A DNA stretch of 8,175 bases from Candidatus Geothermarchaeota archaeon (GCA_030601715.1 JAUWBL010000036.1:1-8175), one strand, 5' to 3'; positions 1 through 5,576 are shown, numbered from the stretch's first letter. The notes: a model not told the origin generated them from the letters alone. Program-made: numbers and translations.

Positions 1-108
1 CACGGCTTCAACCGTAGCCTTCACCTTCGGTCTGACCGTGATCTCAATCTCGTAGCCCTCCACGGTGACCACCGCACCGTCTTCTTTGGGGGCGACTCTG
101 ATCTCCAT
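1..108 (-). CDS. 5'-partial unidentified protein (first 36 codons)
   Basis: An open frame on the minus strand begins at ATG 108 and leaves the window at base 1 without a stop. The visible 36 residues start MEIRVAPKEDGAVVTV and look like alternating beta strands rich in Val, Glu and Lys, with no motif I recognise. The start is supported by GGAG six bases upstream (complement of 115-118) and by an AT-rich TATA-like element around 141-150. An in-frame GTG at 120 is an alternative but would consume the ribosome binding site. Nothing can be said about function from this fragment. Confidence is for being coding, not for identity. Confidence 0.6.
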   Translation of the reverse strand, partial: MEIRVAPKEDGAVVTVEGYEIEITVRPKVKATVEAV

Positions 109-140
109 GAGGCTCTCCACCCCCGTATGGTTCAAGACGG

Positions 141-150
141 AATATAATTG
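141..150 (-). promoter_or_regulatory. TATA-like element for the left-edge gene
   Basis: On the minus strand this reads CAATTATATT, the most AT-rich stretch in the local GC-rich sequence. A start site about 25 bases downstream would fall near 119, giving a leader of roughly 10 bases that contains the GGAG before ATG 108. This fits an archaeal TATA box. It also implies that the left-edge gene is transcribed separately from the gene upstream of it. Confidence 0.45.
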
Positions 151-209
151 AGGTGATTAGAGCGGCTGGCGCCGAGGGGCTGGTGGCCACAATGAATTCC
201 AGGGACGAC

Positions 210-515
210 TCAGGGGCTTCGGGGTTTCCTCCGAACCGTGTTCGCCCGTTCCTCGGCCTGTTCCAGTATCCTCCTGACTTCCTCATCGGGGGCATCGAAG
301 GCGAGGGTTACGGAGCCGTCCGAGGTGTGGAAGACCACGTGGCTGTCGACGGGCGGTGGCTTCGTGGCGGAGAGGCGCTCGTGTCTCCTCATGGAGCCGA
401 GGGCGTTCCGCTTCAGGCGCAGATAGAAGCCGTCGGAGGAGAGACCCCACTTCCTCCCTTTCTTCTTCTCCAGCTCCTGGACGAAGCGTTCTAGGATGGC
501 GGTCGCCGGGTCCAT
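210..515 (-). CDS. Hypothetical protein, about 101 residues, unrecognised
   Basis: This minus-strand frame has strong G/C preference at third codon positions and a sensible soluble-protein composition, unlike the competing plus-strand frames. From ATG 515 the product starts MDPATAILERFVQELEKKK, a charged helix. It continues through a basic middle (KRNALGSMRRHERL), a short beta segment (VVFHTSDGSVTLAF) and an acidic helix (DEEVRRILEQAEERA) to a basic tail. There is no signal peptide, membrane segment or metal motif. Neither start has a clear ribosome binding site; an in-frame TTG at 542 would add nine residues (LGRRLRVV). I do not recognise the family. It lies between the DUF411 gene and the left-edge gene on the same strand, with gaps of about 100 bases on each side, so functional linkage is uncertain. 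Confidence 0.7.
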   Translation of the reverse strand: MDPATAILERFVQELEKKKGRKWGLSSDGFYLRLKRNALGSMRRHERLSATKPPPVDSHVVFHTSDGSVTLAFDAPDEEVRRILEQAEERANTVRRKPRSP

Positions 516-623
516 CACGACCCGGAGTCGGCGACCAAGCAATATCCGTTGCTTTACCGGGATCTCTGGGGATGACGGTCAGAGCTCAGATCGGGAGGGG
601 CTCGGCGGCGTTCACCGATATGT

Positions 624-1133
624 TCATACCTTGATGAACTCGCTTATGCCTTCACCCGAAACTGAGTAGATCGTAAACGGCTCAGTCTTGATGCCGCCCA
701 TTCCGGGAGACCCAGCGGGCATCCCCGGAAGAGCGATGCCTTCGATGTCTGGCTGCTCTTCCAGTAGCTTTCGGATTGCTTCCACCGGGACATGACCTTC
801 CAAGAAATATCCACCTATTCTCACCGTGTGGTAGCTCCACATGCTCTCTGGAACACCAAAATCGCCTTTGATGCCCTCCAGATCCTCAACCTCGACTGAC
901 CGAACCGTAAGCCCTAGACCTCTCAGATACTCCCCGTAGTTCTTGCAGCATCCGCGGGTCTGTGACTGAGAAACATCAACCACTCCGGCAAGATCGATCA
1001 GATCCCTCTCTGCATCGCTACCGCTGAGAAAGAAGAATGCAGAGATCGTCGGAGCGGCGACGACCAGCGCTGCAAGGAGGCCTATGACACGGGTGCGCAA
1101 GGCAACACCGATCCTTCGGGGGCCACCGACCAT
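624..1133 (-). CDS. Membrane-anchored DUF411-family metal-binding protein
   Basis: The 169-residue product has a basic N-terminus, one hydrophobic helix at about residues 16-36 (a signal anchor or lipid-independent signal), and then a DUF411 (COG3019) domain facing outward. The family hallmarks are clear: GCCK at 61-64, the GVPESMWSYHT block at 93-103, GGYFLEGHVP at 107-116, and the closing PGMPAGSPGM at 136-145. DUF411 proteins are small periplasmic or extracytoplasmic metal-binding proteins, often near copper or heavy-metal resistance genes; the exact role is not established. Two expected cysteines are changed. The usual TCGCC reads TRGCC (Arg60), and the usual SCHT reads SYHT (Tyr101). Cys62, Cys63, His102, His114 and the C-terminal methionines remain. 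ATG 1133 has no ribosome binding site. TTG 1100 (residue 12) gives a more typical MRTRVIGLL signal start after an AAGG sequence, and it fits a TATA-like TAAATAG near 1146-1152. Confidence 0.88.
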   Translation of the reverse strand: MVGGPRRIGVALRTRVIGLLAALVVAAPTISAFFFLSGSDAERDLIDLAGVVDVSQSQTRGCCKNYGEYLRGLGLTVRSVEVEDLEGIKGDFGVPESMWSYHTVRIGGYFLEGHVPVEAIRKLLEEQPDIEGIALPGMPAGSPGMGGIKTEPFTIYSVSGEGISEFIKV

Positions 1134-1145
1134 ATGATCGTTTTC

Positions 1146-1152
1146 TATTTAC
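1146..1152 (-). promoter_or_regulatory. TATA-like element for the DUF411 gene
   Basis: The minus strand reads TAAATAG in otherwise GC-rich surroundings. A transcription start 22-26 bases downstream would fall near 1124, inside the first codons of the longest frame, which favours the internal TTG 1100 start. A 5-bp hairpin (GGCGA, three-base loop, TCGCC) lies immediately upstream at 1157-1169, where an upstream control site would sit. Both readings are by eye only. Confidence 0.3.
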
Positions 1153-1212
1153 GGCAGGCGATTCTCGCCGCACCTTCGCTCATGCGTGGCAATCCCAGAA
1201 TCGGTGTACCCC

Positions 1213-1233
1213 CCTCAGAGGCGGTGGCTGAGG
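1213..1233. repeat. Small inverted repeat in the guaB/DUF411 gap
   Basis: CCTCAG and CTGAGG form a perfect 6-bp inverted repeat around a nine-base loop. It lies in the 167-base gap between guaB and the DUF411 gene, which holds no convincing gene. I could not fold the gap into a tRNA or recognise a C/D-box RNA. This could be chance in GC-rich sequence. Confidence 0.25.
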
Positions 1234-1273
1234 ACCACAGATCGACCTACCGAAGGTTCTGGTTTCCAAGGTC

Positions 1274-1297
1274 GAGGCAGGTTGCCAACCTGTCCTC
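1274..1297 (-). terminator. Stem-loop directly after guaB
   Basis: GAGG-CAGGTT, a three-base loop, then AACCTG, one bulged T and CCTC form a near-perfect ten-pair hairpin beginning four bases past the guaB stop (TAG at 1301-1303). Its position suggests a 3' end or RNA-stability element for the guaB transcript. No T-run follows it on the minus strand, so it is not a typical archaeal terminator. The function is inferred from position only. Confidence 0.35.
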
Positions 1298-1300
1298 AAC

Positions 1301-2749
1301 CTACTCTGAAATCCCGATGTCATGGGGTTGGCTTTCCTGCCAACCAGCTTGGGTGATCCGAACGAAGAGGGCGTTTCTCTTCAGGCCGGCCATGTCGCTG
1401 GCTCCGCAGTAGCTTACTCCGGACCTCAGGCCTCCCAGCAGGTGATTCAGCACCTCTGAGATCCTGCCCCGGTAGGGAACTACCGCCTCGACTCCCTCCG
1501 GAACTACCCGCTGCAGATCGTCCACGGAACGTTCGGGCCGCTCTCTCTCCATCCTCGCCGCGGTGGCTCCTAGGGAAGCCATCCCCCTCACCACCTTGTA
1601 CCTCCTCCCGTTGCGGATCACGGTGGCTCCGGGGCTCTCATCGGTGCCTGCTAGCAGGCTGCCCAGCATCACTGTGGACGCCCCCGCCGCCAGCGCCTTG
1701 GTTATGTCTCCGCTGTTCCTAATCCCGCCGTCCGCGATGATGGGTACGTTGTGCTGGCTGGCGGCTTGGGCGCACTGGATGATGGCTGTCAGCTGGGGCA
1801 TCCCGGCGCCGGTCACGAGGCGGGTGGTGCAGGTGGAGCCGGGGCCCACCCCGACTTTGACGGCGTCGGCTCCGGCGGCGATGAGGTCTTCTGTTCCTTC
1901 TGCGGTTGCCACGTTGCCGGCCATCACCTCCACGTCACCGAGCTCAGTCTTCAACGTTCTGATGGCGTCGAGGACCATGTTGGAGTGGCCGTGGGCAACG
2001 TCCAGAACGAGGAGGTCGGCACCCGCGGATGTCAAGGCTTCGGCGCGCTCTAGCAGGCCGTCTCTGACCCCGATGGCGGCCCCGACTCGAAGGCGTCCCT
2101 TGCTGTCCTTGGTGGCGGAGGGATACTGTTTGCTCTTCATGATGTCCTTGCTTGTTATCAGACCCTGTAGTCTTCCCGTCTCATCCACCAGGGGTAGCTT
2201 CTCCAGTTTGTGCTCATCCAAGATCCGCTCGGCCTCCTCGAGGGTTGTTCCGTCTGGGGCCGTGATCAGCCTCTCCTTCCCCGTCATCACGCTGCGTATC
2301 CTTTTGCTCCCGTCCTTCCCGAACCTGATGTCTCTGAGGGTTAGGACTCCTCGGAGCTCCCCGTTCTTTCCGACCACAAGAATCCCCGTCACGTCGTGGC
2401 GTTCCATCATCTGCTCGGCGTCTCCCACGGTGTGGTCTGGGGAGAGGGTGTAAGGTTCCTCGATGACGTAGCTCTCCGAACGCTTGACTCGGGCGACCTC
2501 GGCCACCTGGGAGTCTGTGGGCATGAAGCGGTGGATCACCCCTATCCCGCCCTCCCGGGCCATGGCGATGGCCATGGACGCCTCGGTGACGGTGTCCATG
2601 TTGGCGCTGACTATGGGTATGTTGAGCCGTATCTTCCTGGTGAGTTGGGTGCTGGTGTCGACGTTTTTCCTGGTGCGCACGCTGGATCTTCGAGGTGTCA
2701 GAAGAACGTCGTCGAAGGTTATTCCTTCTTGGAAGTGGGTTTCGTCCAA
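1301..2749 (-). CDS. guaB: IMP dehydrogenase (CBS-domain IMPDH/GMPR family)
   Basis: The 482-residue enzyme normally oxidises IMP to XMP with NAD+, the committed step to GMP, in the cytosol. The TIM-barrel start FDDVLLTPR (12-20) and SANMDTVTE (48-56) are present. Two CBS domains, sensors of adenine or guanine nucleotides, sit at about 94-142 and 153-208. They are followed by the second barrel half with GNVAT (278-282), the catalytic loop GPGSTCTTR with Cys307, and [10 protein letters not shown] for the substrate phosphate. The end is [11 protein letters not shown] plus an [10 protein letters not shown] tail. Length matches the family. The flap (about 390-425) runs [12 protein letters not shown] to [13 protein letters not shown], but the usual Arg-Tyr pair (DRYF) is not visible; the region reads [13 protein letters not shown]-containing GMP reductase is therefore a minor alternative. 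The TTG start is fixed by GGAGG six bases upstream. It is transcribed away from iscS, with a hairpin just past the stop. Confidence 0.93.
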   Translation of the reverse strand: MDETHFQEGITFDDVLLTPRRSSVRTRKNVDTSTQLTRKIRLNIPIVSANMDTVTEASMAIAMAREGGIGVIHRFMPTDSQVAEVARVKRSESYVIEEPYTLSPDHTVGDAEQMMERHDVTGILVVGKNGELRGVLTLRDIRFGKDGSKRIRSVMTGKERLITAPDGTTLEEAERILDEHKLEKLPLVDETGRLQGLITSKDIMKSKQYPSATKDSKGRLRVGAAIGVRDGLLERAEALTSAGADLLVLDVAHGHSNMVLDAIRTLKTELGDVEVMAGNVATAEGTEDLIAAGADAVKVGVGPGSTCTTRLVTGAGMPQLTAIIQCAQAASQHNVPIIADGGIRNSGDITKALAAGASTVMLGSLLAGTDESPGATVIRNGRRYKVVRGMASLGATAARMERERPERSVDDLQRVVPEGVEAVVPYRGRISEVLNHLLGGLRSGVSYCGASDMAGLKRNALFVRITQAGWQESQPHDIGISE

Positions 2750-2755
2750 AAATGT

Positions 2756-2760
2756 CCTCC
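2756..2760 (-). promoter_or_regulatory. Ribosome binding site fixing the guaB TTG start
   Basis: GGAGG on the minus strand lies six bases before TTG 2749. There is no in-frame ATG nearby, and the protein from this TTG begins just before the conserved ITFDDVLL segment, so the TTG start is well supported. Confidence 0.75.
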
Positions 2761-2780
2761 AACGGATTCCTTGAACGAGG

Positions 2781-2790
2781 CTTTAAGGCT
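2781..2790 (-). promoter_or_regulatory. Possible TATA element for guaB
   Basis: The minus strand reads AGCCTTAAAG. A start about 25 bases on would fall near 2760, giving a very short leader that begins at the GGAGG. A second candidate on the same strand, CCTATACTTTAC around 2855-2866, would give a leader of about 85 bases. I cannot choose between them. Confidence 0.3.
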
Positions 2791-2859
2791 TTCTTCCTCT
2801 TGGGGAGTGATCAGGCGGAAGCGTGGACATACTGGTCGATCTAATGACTGAAATGTAAA

Positions 2860-2892
2860 GTATAGGCGTCGTGATTTCCCCTATACAGTATA
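2860..2892. promoter_or_regulatory. Clustered GTATA half-sites in the divergent control region
   Basis: GTATAGG (2860-2866) and CCTATAC (2880-2886) form a perfect 7-bp inverted repeat with a 13-base spacer. The second arm overlaps a perfect TATAC-A-GTATA palindrome (2882-2892). Three copies of one half-site sit in about 33 bases, midway between divergent guaB and iscS. They may be TATA elements for both directions or binding sites for a regulator. The rest of the roughly 200-base gap shows no gene. Confidence 0.35.
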
Positions 2893-2895
2893 AGA
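2888..2895 (+). promoter_or_regulatory. TATA-like element for iscS-iscU
   Basis: GTATAAGA lies about 70 bases upstream of ATG 2960. A transcription start near 2917 would give a leader of about 43 bases containing GGAGGGAGGG (2938-2947). This makes an upstream TTG 2927 start unlikely. The TATA element is part of the GTATA cluster, so occupancy there could block transcription. Confidence 0.4.
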
Positions 2896-2959
2896 CTAAC
2901 CGATATCTTGGCGGGATTCTGAAGGGTTGTTGCATGTGGAGGGAGGGCTGGTGGGTGGC

Positions 2960-4123
2960 ATGATATACTTGGACAACGCCGAGACCACCCGGGTCGACCC
3001 GGAGGTGGTGGAGGTGATGCGCCTCTACATGCTGGAGAAGTACGGGGTTCCCATAGGCGAGTTCGGGTCTACGATGGAGGAAGAGTCCTCCGAGGTCTTA
3101 GAGGGAGCCCGGGAGGTCATCGCCAGGAATATCAACGCGAACCCCGAGGAGATCGTCTTCACCTCCGGGGGGACGGAGAGCAACGCCCTAGCCATCAAGG
3201 GCGTGGCACATTCCAAGCGACACGAGGGCACCAAGGTGGTGGCCTCGAAGATAGAGCATCTCTCCGTCCTCGACACTCTTCGTGGTCTGGGACAAGGGGG
3301 CTTTGACACCCTGTTGCTTGATGTTGACGGAGAGGGGTTCGTCGACCTGGAGGGCGTCCGGAGGAGCGTCGATGGCGCACGCTTGGTTTCAGTGCAACAC
3401 GCCAATCAGGAGATCGGTACGCTTCAAGATCTCAAGGCAATTGGGGAGGTCTGTGAGGAGAAGGATGTGCTGTTTCACTGCGACGCCGTTCAATCCTTCA
3501 CGAAAGAGCCAATAGATGTGGAGAAGGTGGGGATCCACCTCTTGTCCGTGTCTTCTCACCTGATCCATGGGCCGAAGGGCGTGGGTGCCCTCTTCGTGAG
3601 GAAGGGTGTTCACCCAGAGCCTTTGCTCCTCGGCGACGACAGAGAGTTCGGGTTGCGGGCTGGCACGCCGAACATCCCTGGTATAGCAGGCTTCGCCAAG
3701 GCGGTGGATCTCGTCAACGCGGAAACCGTGGAAAGGATGAGAGGTTTGAGGGATCAGGCGATAGATCTGCTGCTGGAGATTGAGGATTCCAAGCTAAATG
3801 GGCCGAGGGGTGAGCGAAGGCTGTGCAACAACGTTAACGTCACCTTCAGATACGTGGAGGGAGAAGCCGTTTTGATGCACGCGGATTTGGAGGGATTGGT
3901 CATCAACACGGGGTCGGCCTGTTACAGCGAGAGGTTGGAGGTCAGCCACGTGATCCGGGCGATAGGGGGAACTCATGAGGAGGCCCACGGCTCGATAAGA
4001 CTCAGCCCCAGCAAGTGGACGACAGGGGGGGAGATCGTGTCGGCGTCTGAGATCTTGGGTCGGGTGGTGGATAGGTTGAGAAAGGTGAGCCCCCTGGCCC
4101 GAGCTAGGAGGGTTTCGACGTAG
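2960..4123 (+). CDS. iscS: IscS/NifS-like cysteine desulfurase homologue lacking the PLP lysine
   Basis: The 387-residue product belongs to class V aminotransferases of the NifS/IscS type. These normally use PLP to take sulfur from cysteine as a persulfide for Fe-S assembly. Visible motifs are YLDNAETT near the N-terminus, TSGGTESNA (68-76), the substrate/PLP-stacking His100 in KIEHLSVL, DAVQ with Asp175 and Gln178, RAGTPN, the mobile-loop Cys321 in TGSACYS, and the SIRLS and TT motifs near the end. The lysine that should form the Schiff base in S-x-HK-GPKG is Leu201: the sequence reads SSHLIHGPKG, with codon CTG at 3560-3562. This is two base changes from AAG, so a single sequencing error does not explain it. 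NNE is also HANQE. ATG 2960 gives the family-typical MIYLDNA start. GTG 2951, eight bases after GGAGG, is an alternative. iscU follows after 24 bases. From memory, Archaeoglobus fulgidus IscS similarly has Asp at this position. Confidence 0.92.
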   Translation: MIYLDNAETTRVDPEVVEVMRLYMLEKYGVPIGEFGSTMEEESSEVLEGAREVIARNINANPEEIVFTSGGTESNALAIKGVAHSKRHEGTKVVASKIEHLSVLDTLRGLGQGGFDTLLLDVDGEGFVDLEGVRRSVDGARLVSVQHANQEIGTLQDLKAIGEVCEEKDVLFHCDAVQSFTKEPIDVEKVGIHLLSVSSHLIHGPKGVGALFVRKGVHPEPLLLGDDREFGLRAGTPNIPGIAGFAKAVDLVNAETVERMRGLRDQAIDLLLEIEDSKLNGPRGERRLCNNVNVTFRYVEGEAVLMHADLEGLVINTGSACYSERLEVSHVIRAIGGTHEEAHGSIRLSPSKWTTGGEIVSASEILGRVVDRLRKVSPLARARRVST

Positions 4124-4147
4124 GGGGTGGATGGGTTGAGTTTTTCT

Positions 4148-4786
4148 ATGGCTCGCAGGTTCGGGTACACCGATTTGGTCATAGAGCACTTCCGGAACCC
4201 GCGGAACATCGGGGAGATGGAGGACGCGGATGTCACGGCGAAGGTTGGAAGCGTGGCCTGCGGGGACCTGATCAAGCTGTATGTGAAGATCGACGACGAC
4301 ACGAAGAAAATCGAGGACATCTCCTTCGAGTCCTATGGGTGTGCGGCGAACATCGCCACGAGCTCCATGATGACGGAGCTGGTGAAGGGGAAGACGATAG
4401 AGGAGGCGCGGAGGGTGACCTACAAGACGATAGCGGAGGCCTTGGGTGGCCTGCCCAAGGTGAAGGTGCACTGCTCCGTCCTCTCAAGGCAGAGCCTCGA
4501 CGCGGCCTTCATGAAGTGGGAGGTCAAGAAGGGGCTAAGGGAGGTCGACGAGCGCTTCGTGAGGAAGATCCTGAGGGGGGTCTTGGACCCCATCGAAGGA
4601 GTGGACATCATATCGGCGAAGATGGTGGAAGGGATCCGAGTCGCCGACGGAAAGATAGAGATAAGGTTAAGTGTGGAGGAGGGCACGGAGCTCGCGAAGG
4701 ACATCGAGGAGGACATCAAGGACGCCTTCGAGGGCACCCCCCTCGATCTCGAAGTACGACACCACAAGGGAACTCCAACGGCCTAG
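4148..4786 (+). CDS. iscU: IscU-type Fe-S scaffold fused to a C-terminal MIP18/DUF59-like domain
   Basis: Residues 1 to about 125 are an IscU/NifU-N scaffold on which Fe-S clusters are built. VIEHFRNPRNIGEM is at the start, Cys38 and Asp40 in VACGD, Cys65 in YGCAAN, and Cys109 in HCSVL, so all three cluster ligands and the conserved Asp are present. The chaperone-recognition LPPVK reads LPKVK. After a lysine-rich linker, residues about 134-203 (RKILRGVLDPIEGVDI, VEGIRV, KIEIRLSVEEGTELAKDIEEDI) resemble a MIP18/DUF59 domain, the SufT/CIA2 fold. That domain's reactive Cys appears to be replaced, with EGTEL where TPGCP is expected. Usual archaeal IscU is about 130-150 residues, so the 212-residue length supports the fusion. 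It follows iscS directly. Upstream in-frame starts are GTG 4127 and TTG 4136; the latter lies five bases after GGGGGTGG. ATG 4148 was chosen because MARRFGYTDL fits family starts. Confidence 0.92.
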   Translation: MARRFGYTDLVIEHFRNPRNIGEMEDADVTAKVGSVACGDLIKLYVKIDDDTKKIEDISFESYGCAANIATSSMMTELVKGKTIEEARRVTYKTIAEALGGLPKVKVHCSVLSRQSLDAAFMKWEVKKGLREVDERFVRKILRGVLDPIEGVDIISAKMVEGIRVADGKIEIRLSVEEGTELAKDIEEDIKDAFEGTPLDLEVRHHKGTPTA

Positions 4787-4876
4787 ATAGAGAGAGCTCC
4801 ATCCGAGGTCAGACCCACCGAACGTCTGTCGACCAGAATATACCACCGGATTCCCTATGTAGTTTCAATACTCAAA

Positions 4877-4883
4877 CTTTATT
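4877..4883 (+). promoter_or_regulatory. TATA-like element for the dtxR-feoB operon
   Basis: CTTTATT within CAAACTTTATTG lies centred about 34 bases before ATG 4914. The inferred transcription start, near 4905, leaves a leader of about 9 bases with no ribosome binding site, so the first gene is probably leaderless or nearly so. A weaker inverted repeat, AGTTT-N8-AAACT (4861-4878), overlaps its upstream side. Confidence 0.5.
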
Positions 4884-4899
4884 GTTCGCCGGTCGAACA
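4883..4899. promoter_or_regulatory. Perfect palindrome between TATA box and start: likely regulator operator
   Basis: TGTTCG-CCGGT-CGAACA is a perfect 6-bp inverted repeat with a five-base spacer. It begins at the last base of the TATA-like element and ends 14 bases before the dtxR start codon. Bound protein there would block the preinitiation complex, which is how archaeal repressors of this family usually act. The obvious candidate ligand is the DtxR-type protein encoded directly downstream, giving metal-dependent autoregulation of the whole feo operon. I saw no second full copy of the site in the window. Confidence 0.55.
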
Positions 4900-4913
4900 T
4901 TCCTGTCTGGCTC

Positions 4914-5576
4914 ATGGGTTCTCCGGCACGTCACTGTTTCGACCCAACAACAGAGCATGTCCTCAGACTGATGGCTGAGTTCGAAGCTCTCGGCAGACCT
5001 GCGTCGACGACAGAGCTCGCCAAGGTTCTGGCGGCTTCCCCGTCCACGGTAACCACGGCCTTGAGGAGGCTGTCAGATCAAGGCTACCTCAACTATGCGC
5101 CCTACCAGCGTCCGACGCTGACAGAGCAAGGTCGGAGGCTGGGTCTTCGAGTCTCCCGGAAGCACAGGCTTGTGGAGCTTATGTTGATTGAGCTCTTGGG
5201 CATGGACTGGGTTGAGGCACACAGGGAGGCGCACAGTCTTGAACACGCGGTCTCGGACAACTTCGCGACAAGGATCGAAGAGGTTGTTGGCAAGCGTGTC
5301 GTTGACGAGTCCGATGTGTTCCAAGGGCGGACAAAGGCGCTCTCGAGTTGTGAGCCCGGAGACGAGACGGTAGTTGTTAGCGTCACCCATGAGAGTCCGG
5401 ATCTCTTGAGGGAGTTGGAGACTTCGGGGATAGTTCCCGGTGTCGCCTTACGTGTCGAGAAAAGGTCCGTTCTCAGCGGAGCCCTGATAGTTGACATCGA
5501 AGGTGTGAAGGTACCTGTGGATAATGCCGTAGCGGCGAGGATCACCGTGAGGGCGTTGGAGGTGGCGGCTCCGTGA
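4914..5576 (+). CDS. DtxR-family metal-dependent repressor with C-terminal FeoA-like domain
   Basis: The 220-residue regulator has three parts: a winged helix-turn-helix (about 12-75; STTELAKVLAASPSTVTTAL as helix-turn-recognition helix), the metal-binding/dimerisation helices (about 78-125), and an SH3/FeoA-like domain (about 148-216). Such proteins bind Fe(II) or Mn(II) and then repress uptake genes. Aligned by eye to DtxR, the ancillary-site residues His84, Glu88 and His103 are kept. In the primary site, Glu110 and His111 are kept, but the usual Met10 and Cys102 are His15 (TTEHVL) and His107 (REAHSLEH). This gives a histidine-rich site that may shift metal preference. The ATG has a TATA element and a palindrome upstream but no ribosome binding site. 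The stop overlaps the feoB start by four bases (GTGA), so the two are translationally coupled and this is the natural regulator of feoB. No separate feoA gene is present. Confidence 0.9.
   Translation: MGSPARHCFDPTTEHVLRLMAEFEALGRPASTTELAKVLAASPSTVTTALRRLSDQGYLNYAPYQRPTLTEQGRRLGLRVSRKHRLVELMLIELLGMDWVEAHREAHSLEHAVSDNFATRIEEVVGKRVVDESDVFQGRTKALSSCEPGDETVVVSVTHESPDLLRELETSGIVPGVALRVEKRSVLSGALIVDIEGVKVPVDNAVAARITVRALEVAAP
5558..5564 (+). promoter_or_regulatory. Ribosome binding site for feoB inside the dtxR end
   Basis: GGAGGTG lies eight bases before GTG 5573, inside the last codons of the regulator gene. Because no other good in-frame start follows before the G1 motif, it supports the GTG and hence the N-terminal extension of FeoB. 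Confidence 0.6.

Noticed and set aside
153..494. Plus-strand frame opposite the hypothetical protein at 210-515
   Set aside because: The composition is less protein-like and there is no ribosome binding site; the minus-strand frame has better codon use and lies in line with neighbouring minus-strand genes.
1563..2453. Long plus-strand frame (296 codons) opposite guaB
   Set aside because: It is antisense to a clear IMP dehydrogenase, has no recognisable domain, and is a typical by-product of GC-rich codon bias.
2214..2762. Minus-strand 182-codon frame overlapping the 5' part of guaB
   Set aside because: It is rich in His, Arg and Gly with no domain, and is an out-of-frame reading of guaB codons.
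2927..2959. TTG 2927 as the iscS start
   Set aside because: It would sit too close to the expected transcription start and put the GGAGGGAGGG ribosome binding site inside the coding region; ATG 2960 gives the family-typical N-terminus.
3794..4487. Minus-strand frames opposite the end of iscS and the start of iscU
   Set aside because: The sense strand carries unmistakable IscS and IscU motifs; these are low-complexity mirror frames.
4825..4837. TCTG-TCGAC-CAGA inverted repeat after iscU as a terminator
   Set aside because: The arms are only four bases and no T-run follows; it is likely chance.
4861..4878. GTTTCAAT-like start resembling archaeal CRISPR repeats
   Set aside because: It is a single copy only, with no repeat-spacer array anywhere in the window.
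4339..4971. Plus-strand 210-codon frame overlapping iscU and running into the intergenic region
   Set aside because: It is Gly/Arg-rich frame-shifted iscU sequence and would run over the dtxR promoter and start.
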